Below are positions 40,448-48,858 of a stretch of DNA of 64,000 nucleotides, piece after piece. The translations under genes and the position numbers were made by a program. The notes beneath the pieces are model-generated. The model saw only the letters and a list, made by a program, of their open reading frames with translations, did not search any database and had not been told where the DNA came from. Location of the stretch: the NCBI RefSeq assembly GCF_000720255.1, contig NZ_JOJE01000016.1, positions 124,001 to 188,000 on the forward strand. The letters are read 5' to 3'. Position 1 is the stretch's first letter. Each line of letters begins with the position of its first letter. The DNA comes from Streptomyces griseus subsp. griseus (GTDB lineage: Bacteria > Actinomycetota > Actinomycetes > Streptomycetales > Streptomycetaceae).

Positions 40448-41326
40448 TCAGACCCGGTCGGCCGCGATCAGCAGGTACTGGAAACTGCCGTTGCGGTAGG
40501 CGGTCAGGAACGTCTCCTCGATTCCCGTGACCAGGTGCTGGGCCTCCTTGCGCAGCTCCCAGTAGGGGACGGCCGCCGCCGTCAGGTCCTCCACGTGCAC
40601 CGGCACCAGCCGGTTGCGGGCCATGGCCCGGAAGTACGCCGAGCGCGGATGGATGTCGCAGATGTAGTGGGCGTTGATCAGCGACACCTCACGCGAGGCC
40701 TGCCCGTAGGTGTCGTTGTAGCAGCCGGTGATCACCACGTACCGCCCGCCGCGGCGCAGGAGCCGCGCGTGCTCGGCGAACAGCAGGTCCAGCTCGACGT
40801 ACATGGACGACTCGTTGTTCCAGGACGCCGTGTACGCGCCGCTCGGCAGGCCGGTGTCGAGCATGTTGCGGTGGTGGTAGCGGACCTTGGCGTCGATGTC
40901 CCGTTTGCGGGCCTGCTCGCCCGCGAACTCCGCCTGCTTCGCGGAGATCGTGACGCCGTCGGCGTGGCAGCCGTAGCGCAGGTGCGCCACCACGCTGCCG
41001 CCGCCGCGCCCACAGCCGGCGTCGAAGACGCGGTCGGCGGGGCCGAGCGGCCCGAGATGCCCGGCGAGCAGTTCCGCCTGGGCGTGCTCCAGGCGGTGCA
41101 GCTCGGCGGTGATCCGGTCCCGGCGCACCCCGGCGTCGGGTTCGTCGAGCACCGACCAGTCCGCCTCGCCGATGCCGTAGTGGTGGTGGTAGAGGTCGTC
41201 GATCCTCCCGAGTTCGAGGTTGACCGGGTTCTCCTCGGCGTTCCAGTAGTCCGCGACACGGTTCTGGTACGTCGACTGGGTCGGGACGGGTACGTTCCTG
41301 GTGCCGGCGTCGGGGGTCGTGGTCAA
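40448..41326 (-). CDS. gppmt: Geranyl diphosphate 2-C-methyltransferase
   Basis: This is a 292-residue SAM-dependent methyltransferase. Motif I reads VFDAGCGRGGGSVV. The N-terminal YQNRVADYWNAEENPVNLEL and the aromatic DLYHHHYGIGEADW are typical of the GPP methyltransferase that makes 2-methyl-GPP for 2-methylisoborneol. The active-site stretch NNESSMYVELDLLFAEHARL and the end FLTAYRNGSFQYLLIAADRV also agree. It is the last gene of the operon, 50 bp after the cyclase, matching the S. coelicolor SCO7699-7701 order. Confidence 0.95.
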   Translation of the reverse strand: MTTTPDAGTRNVPVPTQSTYQNRVADYWNAEENPVNLELGRIDDLYHHHYGIGEADWSVLDEPDAGVRRDRITAELHRLEHAQAELLAGHLGPLGPADRVFDAGCGRGGGSVVAHLRYGCHADGVTISAKQAEFAGEQARKRDIDAKVRYHHRNMLDTGLPSGAYTASWNNESSMYVELDLLFAEHARLLRRGGRYVVITGCYNDTYGQASREVSLINAHYICDIHPRSAYFRAMARNRLVPVHVEDLTAAAVPYWELRKEAQHLVTGIEETFLTAYRNGSFQYLLIAADRV

Positions 41327-41376
41327 CGGTCACTCCTCGTGCTGATGCGTATGACGGTGGGGCGGGCGGCGCTCGT

Positions 41377-42438
41377 TCACCAGTAGTCGGGCAGGTGGTA
41401 GCGGTGGGTGTTGGTGGCGTGCCACTCGTGGTTTCCGGCCACCCAGTCGGACAGACCCCGGGCGTAGCGCTCCACGAGCGGGGAGGTGGCGGACAGCAGG
41501 GCCGACTCCTCCTCGAAGGCCGCCATGATCTCGTTGTGGATCTCGACGGACCGCAGATAGGCGGCCTTCAGTCCGCACCGCTCGTTCGCGGCCACGACCT
41601 GCGGCAGGTTGAGGTGGGTGGGGTCGCTCGCCAGCTCCCTGGTGAAGGAGTACAGGTCGTTGACGATCGTGGTGGCGTTGCAGGCGAGCGCGGTGACGCG
41701 CTGGATCTCCGGCCGGGCGTAGACGTGCTCGGGCAGCTCGTAGCCGTCCACGGCGTCGACGATCGACAGACACGGCCGGAAGCTGTTGAACTGCCGCATC
41801 ACCAGGTACTCCCAGACCCGGGGCCGGTACCGCGTCTCCGCCCACGCCGCCTCGGCGACGTACCCGAGGTGCAGCCGTGCGATGTCGTGCACGAACCGGT
41901 CGACCTGGCTGGGAGTGGCGACGGCCGCGTAGTCCTTGACCGCCCCGTGGTACGCGCGCAGCGGTCCGTCGGCCTGGACACCGCGCGCCCACTCCTCCTG
42001 GAGCGCGGGCGGGCCGTGGAAGGGGTCGAGCGCCGACTGGGCGGTGATCAGCCGGCCTCCCAGGCCGCGGTGCGCTCCGCCCCGGCCCTCGTCCTCCTCG
42101 CAGTAGCAGTTGTCGACGATGTTCTCGGCGAGCAGCAGCTTGCCCGCCACGGTGAGGCGTTCCATGTCGGCCGCCCCCGGGTGCTGGAGGACCACCGCCC
42201 GGCCGAACTGGAAGTCGGCGAAGTCCCCCTTCCATGCCTCGGGGAACAGCTGGAGCCGCCGGGCCCAGGCCTCCAGCCTGCGGTCGAGCTCCGCCGCCTT
42301 CCCGGGATCGGCCGGGGCGACCTGTCGGTGGCGCAGCCCGGGGACCGCCCCGCCGCGCCGGGCCCGCAGGGTGCGGGCGAGATTCGGCGGCCCGGGCAGC
42401 GGCGGCGCGGCGGCGGGGGAGCGGGGAGCCGTACTCAT
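41377..42438 (-). CDS. mibs: 2-methylisoborneol synthase (terpene cyclase)
   Basis: This is a 353-residue class I terpene cyclase. The Mg-binding aspartate-rich motif is DNCYCEED (109-116) and the NSE motif is NDLYSFTRE (260-268). It closes with the RY pair ([10 protein letters not shown]). It converts 2-methyl-GPP to 2-methylisoborneol, the earthy odorant. The first ~45 residues are Pro/Ala/Arg-rich and likely disordered; in family 2B encapsulin systems this part directs cargo loading. It is shorter than the S. coelicolor protein (~440 aa, from memory), mostly in that segment. The ATG overlaps the shell-gene stop in ATGA. Confidence 0.95.
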   Translation of the reverse strand: MSTAPRSPAAAPPLPGPPNLARTLRARRGGAVPGLRHRQVAPADPGKAAELDRRLEAWARRLQLFPEAWKGDFADFQFGRAVVLQHPGAADMERLTVAGKLLLAENIVDNCYCEEDEGRGGAHRGLGGRLITAQSALDPFHGPPALQEEWARGVQADGPLRAYHGAVKDYAAVATPSQVDRFVHDIARLHLGYVAEAAWAETRYRPRVWEYLVMRQFNSFRPCLSIVDAVDGYELPEHVYARPEIQRVTALACNATTIVNDLYSFTRELASDPTHLNLPQVVAANERCGLKAAYLRSVEIHNEIMAAFEEESALLSATSPLVERYARGLSDWVAGNHEWHATNTHRYHLPDYW

Positions 42439-43877
42439 TCGGCCGTCCGGCCGATCTGGACGTTCTCCAGGACCCCGACCGCGTCGGGGACCAGGATCGC
42501 CATCGAGTAGTACGCGGTGACCAGGTAGCGGATGATCGCGTTGCCGTCGATGCCCATGAACCGCACGTTCAGACCCGGCTGGTACTCCTCGGGGATACCC
42601 GTCTGGTACAGGCCGACCGCGCCCTGGTCACCCTCCCCGGTGCGCAGCGCGATGATGCTGCTGGTGTGCTGCTCGCTGACCGGGATCTTGTTGCACGGGA
42701 AGATCGGCACGCCCCTCCAGGCCGGGATCTCGTGCCCCTCGACGGTCGCGGTACCCGGCACCAGACCGCGCCGGTTGCACTGCCGGAAGAAGGCCGCGAT
42801 GGCCTTCGGATGGGCCAGGAACAGCTTGGTCTTGCGGCGCATCGACAGCAGCTCGTCCATGTCGTCCGGGGTCGGCGGGCCCGTGAAGGTGCTGACGCGC
42901 TGCCCGTGGTCGGCGTTGTGCAGCAGCCCGAAATCCCGGTTGTTGACCAGCTCCCACTCCTGGCGCTCGCGGATCTCCTCGATGGTCAGCCGCAGCTGCT
43001 GCTCGGTCTGGTTCATCGGGTCGTTGTAGAGGTCGGCGACCCGGGTGTGGACCCGCAGCACGGTCTGGGTGAGCGACAACTCGTACTCGCGCGGGGTGAG
43101 TTCATAGTCGACGAAGCCGCCGGACAGCGTCGGCTCGCCCATGTGACCGGCCTGCACGGGGACGTCGGCCTCGCCCTTGCGGTTCATCGGCCTGCTCTGG
43201 CGCTCCGCGTAGGCGTCCAGGTGCGCCGCGAGGGAGGGCGCGCGTCCGGCGAACTCCATCAGGGTGTCCCAGGACAGCACCAGTACCACGCCCGCGGTCT
43301 CCGCCCGCACCGAGCTGAGCCACAGCGGATCGGCCCGGCCGACGGCCTCGTCGCCCAGCCCGGCGCCGTCGGTGACGACCCCGAGGACCTCCTCCCCGCC
43401 GTACTTGCCGGTCACGAAGCGGGTGAAGCGGCCGTGCACGACGAGATACGCCTCCGTGACCGGCTGACCGGCCTCGAACAGGAGCTGCCCGGCCCGGATC
43501 TCCCGGACCCGGAAACGGGTGGCGATCTCCCTCAGGACGTCGCCGTCGGGGTAGCCGCGCAGCGCCGGCAGCTCGGTCAGTGATTGCGGGATGACCCTGA
43601 TGTCGTCGGCGCCGTTGTGCTCGAAGTGCACCCGGCCCCGGCCCACCCGGATCTGCAGACGCCGGTTGACCCGGTAGGCGCCGCCCCTGACGTCCACCCA
43701 CGGCAGCATCCGCAGCAGCCACCGCGAGCTGATGGCCTGCATCTGGGGTTCGGACTTGGTGGTCGTGGCGAGCCGCCGCGCGGCCTCGGTGCTGAGACTG
43801 GTGAGCTGACCGCCGGCAGCGGGCTCGGGGGCGGGTTCGTCAGTGGCGGGACCGGTGGCGCTGTCCGGAGTGGACAC
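42435..43877 (-). CDS. Family 2B encapsulin shell protein with cyclic-nucleotide-binding-like domain
   Basis: This is a 480-residue protein. The N-terminal arm and shell-fold segment ([20 protein letters not shown]) are interrupted by a CRP-like cyclic-nucleotide domain at ~110-220 ([30 protein letters not shown]). The rest of the HK97-type shell follows ([60 protein letters not shown]). It was once annotated as a Crp regulator; such proteins form compartments enclosing 2-MIB synthase. GTG 43877 is chosen because GGGAGGGA lies just upstream; the frame extends to 43937. Confidence 0.9.
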   Translation of the reverse strand: MSTPDSATGPATDEPAPEPAAGGQLTSLSTEAARRLATTTKSEPQMQAISSRWLLRMLPWVDVRGGAYRVNRRLQIRVGRGRVHFEHNGADDIRVIPQSLTELPALRGYPDGDVLREIATRFRVREIRAGQLLFEAGQPVTEAYLVVHGRFTRFVTGKYGGEEVLGVVTDGAGLGDEAVGRADPLWLSSVRAETAGVVLVLSWDTLMEFAGRAPSLAAHLDAYAERQSRPMNRKGEADVPVQAGHMGEPTLSGGFVDYELTPREYELSLTQTVLRVHTRVADLYNDPMNQTEQQLRLTIEEIRERQEWELVNNRDFGLLHNADHGQRVSTFTGPPTPDDMDELLSMRRKTKLFLAHPKAIAAFFRQCNRRGLVPGTATVEGHEIPAWRGVPIFPCNKIPVSEQHTSSIIALRTGEGDQGAVGLYQTGIPEEYQPGLNVRFMGIDGNAIIRYLVTAYYSMAILVPDAVGVLENVQIGRTAE

Positions 43878-44058
43878 ATTCCCTCCCGGGAGAAGAACAG
43901 AGGTGAGCGACGCGGTCATACGCGTGCTTCCAGGCAAGCAGCGGCCGTGGCGGTCGGGTACGGCGTGAAAGGGGCGGCTTCGGGCCCTGGAGGTGCCAAA
44001 CCTCGCTGATGAGGCGGAGGGAGCGTGGCGGCCGGCGCCGTACGCCGGAGGGCGGCGC

Positions 44059-45081
44059 TCAGGACAGGTCGTTCACCAGTACGGCGGCCCCGTCGAAACG
44101 TCCCGCCTTGAGATCGGCCAGCGCCTGTCCGGCTCGCGACAGCGGATAGGGGTGCGTGGTCGCGCGTACGCCGTGCCGGGCGGCCAGTGCGAGGAACTCC
44201 CGCCCGTCCGTGCGGGTGTTGGAGGTGACGCTGCGCAGCTCCTTCTCGTAGAACAGCTCGCTCTCGTAGCGCAGCGGCGGTACGTCGCTCAGGTGGATGC
44301 CCGCGACGGCCAGCACCCCGCCCCGGTCCAGGGCCCGCAGCGCGACCGGCACCAGGTCGCCGACGGGAGCGAACAGGATTGCGCTGTCCAGCGGCTCGGG
44401 CGGCGCCTCGTAGGCGTCACGCGCGGAGGCGGCGCCCAGGTCGAGCGCCAGCCGCCGCGCCGCCGCCCCGCGCGTCAGGACGTGCACCGTGGCGCCCTCG
44501 GCCAGGGCCACCTGCGCGCACAGGTGGGCGCTGCCGCCGAAGCCGTACAAACCGAGCCGCCCGCCCGGCGGCAGGGCGGCGCGGCGCAGCGCGCGGTAAC
44601 CGATGATGCCCGCGCACAGCAGCGGCGCGAGCGTCACGTCGTCGACGCCGGCGGGCAGCGGGTAGGCGAATGGGGCGGGCACGGTCGTGTACTCGGCGTA
44701 ACCACCGTCGGTGTCCCAGCCGGTGTACCGCGACGCCGGGCACAGGTTCTCCGCCCCTCGGGCGCAGTACGGGCAGCTCCCGTCCGTACGGCGCAGCCAA
44801 GCCACCCCCACCCGGTCGCCGAGCGCGAACCCGTCCACCGCCGGTCCACCCCCCGCCACCACCCCCACCACCTCGTGCCCCGGCGTCACACCCGGCCGGC
44901 GCACCGGCAGGTCTCCCTCGGTGACGTGCAGGTCGGTGCGGCACACCCCGCACGCGCGCACCCGCACCAGCAGTTCGTCCGCGCCGGGCACGGGCACCGG
45001 CTTCTCGACGAGCCGCAGCGAGCCGCGCTCGACCGGCCCCGGCGCCGCCACCGACCACGCGCGCATCGTCCCGTCCGCCAT
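44059..45081 (-). CDS. Zinc-dependent alcohol dehydrogenase (MDR superfamily)
   Basis: This is a 340-residue medium-chain dehydrogenase. The catalytic zinc site is [15 protein letters not shown] and GHEVVG; the structural zinc site is [12 protein letters not shown]. The NAD(P) Rossmann motif is [17 protein letters not shown], a variant of GxGxx[20 protein letters not shown] and [11 protein letters not shown] suggest a broad-range alcohol dehydrogenase. ATG 45081 or 45066 may start it. A longer frame runs to 45618 across the divergent VOC gene and is not real. Confidence 0.9.
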   Translation of the reverse strand: MADGTMRAWSVAAPGPVERGSLRLVEKPVPVPGADELLVRVRACGVCRTDLHVTEGDLPVRRPGVTPGHEVVGVVAGGGPAVDGFALGDRVGVAWLRRTDGSCPYCARGAENLCPASRYTGWDTDGGYAEYTTVPAPFAYPLPAGVDDVTLAPLLCAGIIGYRALRRAALPPGGRLGLYGFGGSAHLCAQVALAEGATVHVLTRGAAARRLALDLGAASARDAYEAPPEPLDSAILFAPVGDLVPVALRALDRGGVLAVAGIHLSDVPPLRYESELFYEKELRSVTSNTRTDGREFLALAARHGVRATTHPYPLSRAGQALADLKAGRFDGAAVLVNDLS

Positions 45082-45243
45082 CTCGCCGCCCCCGTCCTGC
45101 CTCGGACTTCCAGTCTGGTGCGGAAACCGACATTCAGCGCGCGAGCGGGACAAGTGGTGACTAGCGTGAGGATTCGGACAAGCCATCGGGCATCCCAGGG
45201 GGACGGCCCTTCGGCGACGCATCGACCGGGAAGGGGCCGCGCC

Positions 45244-46038
45244 ATGGCCGCACAACCCGCAGGAGCCCCGTGCTGGGCCGACGCGATGTTCAGTGACGTC
45301 GAGGGGGCGAAGAGCTTCTACGGCGACGTCCTCGGCTGGACCTTCGGCGAGCAGTCGTCGGAGTACGGCAACTACACCCAGGCCTACGCCGACGGCAAGG
45401 CGGTCGCCGCCGTCGTACCGCCGATGCCGGGGCAGGAGGGCCACTCGCAGTGGTGTCTCTACATCGCCTCGGACGACGCGGAGGCCACCGCCGCCCGGAT
45501 CCGCGACAACGGCGGCGAGGTGCTGATGGGGCCGATGCAGGTCGGCGACTTCGGCACGATGGTCCTGGCCCGGGAACCCAGCGGCGCGGTGTTCGGCGTG
45601 TGGCAGGCGGGCCGGCACGAGGGGTTCGAGGCGACGGGGGTGCCCGGCGCGTACGCCTGGGCCGAGGTCTTCACGCGCGAGCCCGAGAAGGTGGACACGT
45701 TCTTCCCGGCCGTCTTCTCCTACCGGGCGCGGCAGTTGCAGGACGACACGATGGACTTCCGCATGTTCCAGGTCGGCGACACCATGGCGTTCGGCCGGAT
45801 GAGGATGACCGACGACTTCCCGCCCGAGGTCCCGCCGTACATCAACGTCTACTTCACGGTCGCCGACTGCGACGACGCGGTCGCCAAGGCCACCAAGCTC
45901 GGCGCCACCCTGCGGTTCGGGCCGATGGGCACCCCCTACGGCCGGTTCGCGGCCCTGACCGATCCGCAGGGCGCGAACTTCTCGGTGATCGACGTCACCA
46001 CCACCGAGGGTGAGATGCCGAAGACCACGGACGTCTGA
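45244..46038 (+). CDS. Two-domain VOC family protein (hydroxylase-like)
   Basis: The protein has 264 residues with two tandem VOC modules: [20 protein letters not shown] (module 1) and [20 protein letters not shown] (module 2). Each ends in a GAVFGVW or GANFSVID strand. Streptomyces members include antibiotic-modifying or binding proteins; no substrate is inferred here. ATG 45244 follows GGAAGGGG. Confidence 0.88.
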   Translation: MAAQPAGAPCWADAMFSDVEGAKSFYGDVLGWTFGEQSSEYGNYTQAYADGKAVAAVVPPMPGQEGHSQWCLYIASDDAEATAARIRDNGGEVLMGPMQVGDFGTMVLAREPSGAVFGVWQAGRHEGFEATGVPGAYAWAEVFTREPEKVDTFFPAVFSYRARQLQDDTMDFRMFQVGDTMAFGRMRMTDDFPPEVPPYINVYFTVADCDDAVAKATKLGATLRFGPMGTPYGRFAALTDPQGANFSVIDVTTTEGEMPKTTDV

Positions 46039-46081
46039 CCGACGGCGAGACGCCCTCTGACGTCATGGCATGATCGTGCCC

Positions 46082-46780
46082 ATGCGTGAACGTGTGGTGG
46101 CCGCGTGCGACGGGGCCTCGAAGGGCAATCCCGGACCGGCCGCCTGGGCGTGGGTGGTCTCCGACGACTCCGAGGCCCCGGCCCGCTGGGAGGCGGGCCC
46201 GCTGGGCAGGGCCACCAACAACGTCGCCGAACTCACCGCGTTGGAGCGGCTGTTGACGGCGACCGAGCCCGATGTGCCGCTCGAGGTCCGGATGGATTCG
46301 CAGTACGCCATGAAGGCGGTCACCACCTGGCTGCCCGGCTGGAAGCGCAACGGCTGGAAGACGTCCGCGGGCAAGCCGGTCGCCAACCAGGAGCTCGTCG
46401 TCCGTATCGACGAACTGCTCGACGGACGCGACGTCGACTTCCGCTACGTCCCCGCCCACCAGGTCGACGGCGACCCGCTCAACGACTTCGCCGACCGCGC
46501 CGCCAGCCAGGCGGCGACCGCCCAGCAGGCCGCGGGCAGTGCCCTCGGATCGCCCGAGCCGCCGCCCTCGCCCGACACCCCTGCCGCCGGCACGACACGC
46601 CGCCGCGCCGCCGGGGCGAAGGCACCCCGACAGCGCGGCGGCGGTTCGTCGGCCCGCACGATCAAGGCGAAGTTCCCCGGCCGCTGCGTGTGCGGGCGCA
46701 CCTACGCGGCCGGGGAACAGATCGCCAAGAACGACCAGGGCTGGGGTCACCCGGAGTGCCGGACGGCAGCTGTGGGGTGA
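46082..46780 (+). CDS. RNase H-type ribonuclease with C-terminal zinc-ribbon-like tail
   Basis: This is a 232-residue protein. Residues 1-145 form an RNase HI domain with all four carboxylates: Asp10 (ACDGASKGNPG), Glu50 (NNVAELTALE), Asp72 (RMDSQYAMKAV) and Asp138 (LNDFADRAA). A Pro/Ala/Arg linker follows, then a tail FPGRCVCGRTYAAGEQIAKN and GWGHPEC with a C-x-C...H-x2-C pattern that may bind zinc. It should cut RNA in RNA:DNA hybrids. ATG 46082 or the ATG four codons upstream (46070) could start it. Confidence 0.88.
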   Translation: MRERVVAACDGASKGNPGPAAWAWVVSDDSEAPARWEAGPLGRATNNVAELTALERLLTATEPDVPLEVRMDSQYAMKAVTTWLPGWKRNGWKTSAGKPVANQELVVRIDELLDGRDVDFRYVPAHQVDGDPLNDFADRAASQAATAQQAAGSALGSPEPPPSPDTPAAGTTRRRAAGAKAPRQRGGGSSARTIKAKFPGRCVCGRTYAAGEQIAKNDQGWGHPECRTAAVG

Positions 46781-46804
46781 CCCCGGCAGCGGGGCATGGG
46801 CCGG

Positions 46805-47257
46805 TCAGGTGACCACGCCGCGCCAGCCGCCGGTTTCACGGCCGCGCTCCTCGATGAACTCCTTGAAGCGCTTGAGATCGCCCTTCGTCTGCCTCTTGAC
46901 GAACCCGAGCTTGTCACCGACGGTCTCGGCGATGCCCTCGGGCTCGTAGTCCAGCTGGAGCATCACCTTGGTGTGCTCCTCATCGAGGCGGTGGAAGGTC
47001 ACGACACCGGCCTGCCGTGCCTCACCGGCGACAGTCGTCCAAGCGACCCTCTCGTCCGGGATCTGCTCGGTGATCTCCGCGTCGAACTCCTTGTGCACGC
47101 CACTTATGTCCGTCACCCAGTGTGTGAGCGTGTCCGTGCGCTGCTCCACGCGCGACACCCCGCTCATGAACTCCGGGAACGTCTCGAACTGCGTCCACTG
47201 GTTGTAGGCCGTGTGCACGGGGACTTCGACCTCGATGGATTCCTCGACCTTCGTCAC
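46805..47257 (-). CDS. SRPBCC-family (polyketide cyclase/dehydrase-like) protein
   Basis: This is a 150-residue START-like fold protein: VEESIEVEVPVHTAYNQWTQ, FETFPEFMSGVSRVEQRTDT, AWTTVAGEARQAGVVTFHRL, MLQLDYEPEGIAETVGDKLG. Such single-domain proteins bind small hydrophobic ligands; many are stress-induced. The GTG 47257 start is supported by GGAGGAGACG. A near-perfect SigB-type promoter begins 41 bp upstream, placing it in the general stress response. Confidence 0.88.
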   Translation of the reverse strand: MTKVEESIEVEVPVHTAYNQWTQFETFPEFMSGVSRVEQRTDTLTHWVTDISGVHKEFDAEITEQIPDERVAWTTVAGEARQAGVVTFHRLDEEHTKVMLQLDYEPEGIAETVGDKLGFVKRQTKGDLKRFKEFIEERGRETGGWRGVVT

Positions 47258-47297
47258 GGTCGTCTCCTCCTTCGCTCTCTCGGGTACGTCGCCGCGA

Positions 47298-47321
47298 GTA
47301 CCCCTGACCTGCGAGGCAAAC
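47298..47321 (-). promoter_or_regulatory. SigB-type promoter of the SRPBCC gene
   Basis: Minus strand GTTT (47321-47318), 14 bp, GGGTAC (47303-47298) is an exact fit to GNNT-N14-16-GGGTAY. It lies between the melC2 stop and the SRPBCC start. Confidence 0.65.
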
Positions 47322-47332
47322 CGTTCCGTCAC

Positions 47333-48157
47333 TCAGTCCGTGTCGAACGTGTAGTGCGGGGTGTGGTCCAGCAGATCCGCCGGAGCCGTGTCGTTCCACG
47401 GCTTCATCCGCTCGTCGAGATCGATCACGTCCGGCGTCCCGGCCGCCGGGACGTAGCCCGAGCCGGGGTGCCGGCGCTGCCACTCGGCCCACAGCTTGTC
47501 GACGTAGGCGTGGTGGAGCCAGAACACGGGGTCGTTGGGGGAGACTCCGGTGGCCATCTGGCCGCCGACCCAGACGTGCACCCTGTTGTGCAGGTTCACG
47601 CCGCGCCAGCCCTCCAGATGATTGCGGAAGCCGTCCGACGCGCTGTTCCAGGGCGCCATGTCGTACGTCGCCAACCCCAGCACCGACTCCACCTCCCGAC
47701 GGGTCGGCAGCTCCCGTACGGCGCTGCCCAGTGAGCGGCGCAGAAACGTACGGCCGTCGACGCGCACGGTGATCGGCCAGTTCCCGGTGGCGGCGGCGAA
47801 CGGGCCGTCCATCACCCGGCCGTCCAGGGCGCGCCCGGTGCCGCCGAGGAAGTCCGGGGCCCACAGGGAGGCCCGGGCGGAACGGTCGGCGGACCAGTCC
47901 CAGTACGGGAGCGCGACCGAGGAGTCCACCGACTGCAGGGCGCGCTCGAACTCCAGCAGGAATCTGCGGTGCCACGGCAGGAAGGACGGTGAACGGTGGC
48001 CGGTGCGCTCGCCGTTGTCGGTGTCGCCGAGGATGAAGGCGTTGTGCGTGGTGACGAAGGTGTCGTAGCGGCCGCTGCGCTTCAGCTCCAGGACGGCGGC
48101 GACGAAGCGGCGCTTCTCGTCGGTGGTCAGGGCGGCCTGGTTCTTGCGGACGGTCAT
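47333..48157 (-). CDS. melC2: Tyrosinase MelC2
   Basis: This is a 274-residue binuclear copper enzyme that oxidises tyrosine and DOPA to quinones for melanin. All six copper ligands are at their classic positions: CuA His38, His54, His63 (TTHNAF, GHRSPSFLPWH) and CuB His190, His194, His216 (NLHNRVHVW, VFWLHHAYVD). It has no signal peptide of its own and is exported with MelC1. ATG 48157 follows GGAG. The gene starts 32 bp after the melC1 stop. Confidence 0.97.
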   Translation of the reverse strand: MTVRKNQAALTTDEKRRFVAAVLELKRSGRYDTFVTTHNAFILGDTDNGERTGHRSPSFLPWHRRFLLEFERALQSVDSSVALPYWDWSADRSARASLWAPDFLGGTGRALDGRVMDGPFAAATGNWPITVRVDGRTFLRRSLGSAVRELPTRREVESVLGLATYDMAPWNSASDGFRNHLEGWRGVNLHNRVHVWVGGQMATGVSPNDPVFWLHHAYVDKLWAEWQRRHPGSGYVPAAGTPDVIDLDERMKPWNDTAPADLLDHTPHYTFDTD

Positions 48158-48189
48158 CTGCGGATGCTCCAAGTACGGTCGTGCGGCGG

Positions 48190-48555
48190 TCAGTTCGACG
48201 GGAACGGCAGCAGTCGGGCGCCCTGGAGCTCGTCGACGGCGGCGCGGGCGGCGGCGCGCGGGGTGGGCACCGGGTCGTAGTGGCTGACGACGCTGATCCA
48301 GGTCCCGTCGGCGTTGCGCATGACGTGCAGCTCCACCCCGTCGACGAACACGGCATACTCGGCGCCGTGGTGGTGATGACCGCCCCCGGCCCGCGGCCGG
48401 CCCTGTATCCGGCGGCCCTTGTAGACCTCGTCGAACGACTCGGGTGAGCCGTGCGGGTGTTCCGCGGCCACCGCGGCCGCGGCGGGGACGCCGGTGGTGG
48501 TGGCGACGACGGCGGCCGCGGCGGTGAGGGCGCGTCGGCGGGTGAGTTCGGGCAT
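48190..48555 (-). CDS. melC1: Tyrosinase co-factor/copper chaperone MelC1
   Basis: This is a 121-residue protein with a twin-arginine signal ([20 protein letters not shown], cleavage near PAAAAVAA). A His-rich stretch [13 protein letters not shown] follows, then the conserved end [14 protein letters not shown]. MelC1 loads copper into MelC2 and carries it through the Tat system. The His-rich region is shorter than in some melC1 proteins. It is the first gene of the melC operon. Confidence 0.96.
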   Translation of the reverse strand: MPELTRRRALTAAAAVVATTTGVPAAAAVAAEHPHGSPESFDEVYKGRRIQGRPRAGGGHHHHGAEYAVFVDGVELHVMRNADGTWISVVSHYDPVPTPRAAARAAVDELQGARLLPFPSN

Positions 48556-48858
48556 GCGGTATCTCCCAAAGGGGTGTTCGACAGGTGACTCCGCATGCCT
48601 ATCGAGCGCGCCGGGAGGGGGAGAAATCGGCCGGAGTCGGTTGGCTCCGATCCGGACAATTACCTACATGTCATACAGCATTGAACAAAGTTGATCTTGC
48701 TGTCGGCGGACGCCCGTGACGCCGGGAAGGGGCAATTCCTGCCCCTGGCGGCGGATTTCCGGATGATCTTTCCCTGCCCCGCCGGAGTGCCGTGTCGTGG
48801 CTCACGCGGTCGAACTGGCGCGATCTGCAAGGAGCCACGGGGCGGTCGCACCCCGGCC
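48556..48858. other. melC upstream region
   Basis: The melC1 promoter should lie here. A dyad CGGAG-N8-CTCCG occurs at 48632-48649. The segment 48655-48715 is unusually A/T-rich, but no convincing -35/-10 pair could be fixed. The left-facing cholesterol-oxidase-like gene ends at 48859. No other gene is visible. Confidence 0.4.

Noticed and set aside
42435..43877. Crp/Fnr-type transcription factor
   Set aside because: The cyclic-nucleotide-like domain is embedded in a shell-type protein next to 2-MIB synthase and there is no DNA-binding helix-turn-helix; the family 2B encapsulin assignment fits better.
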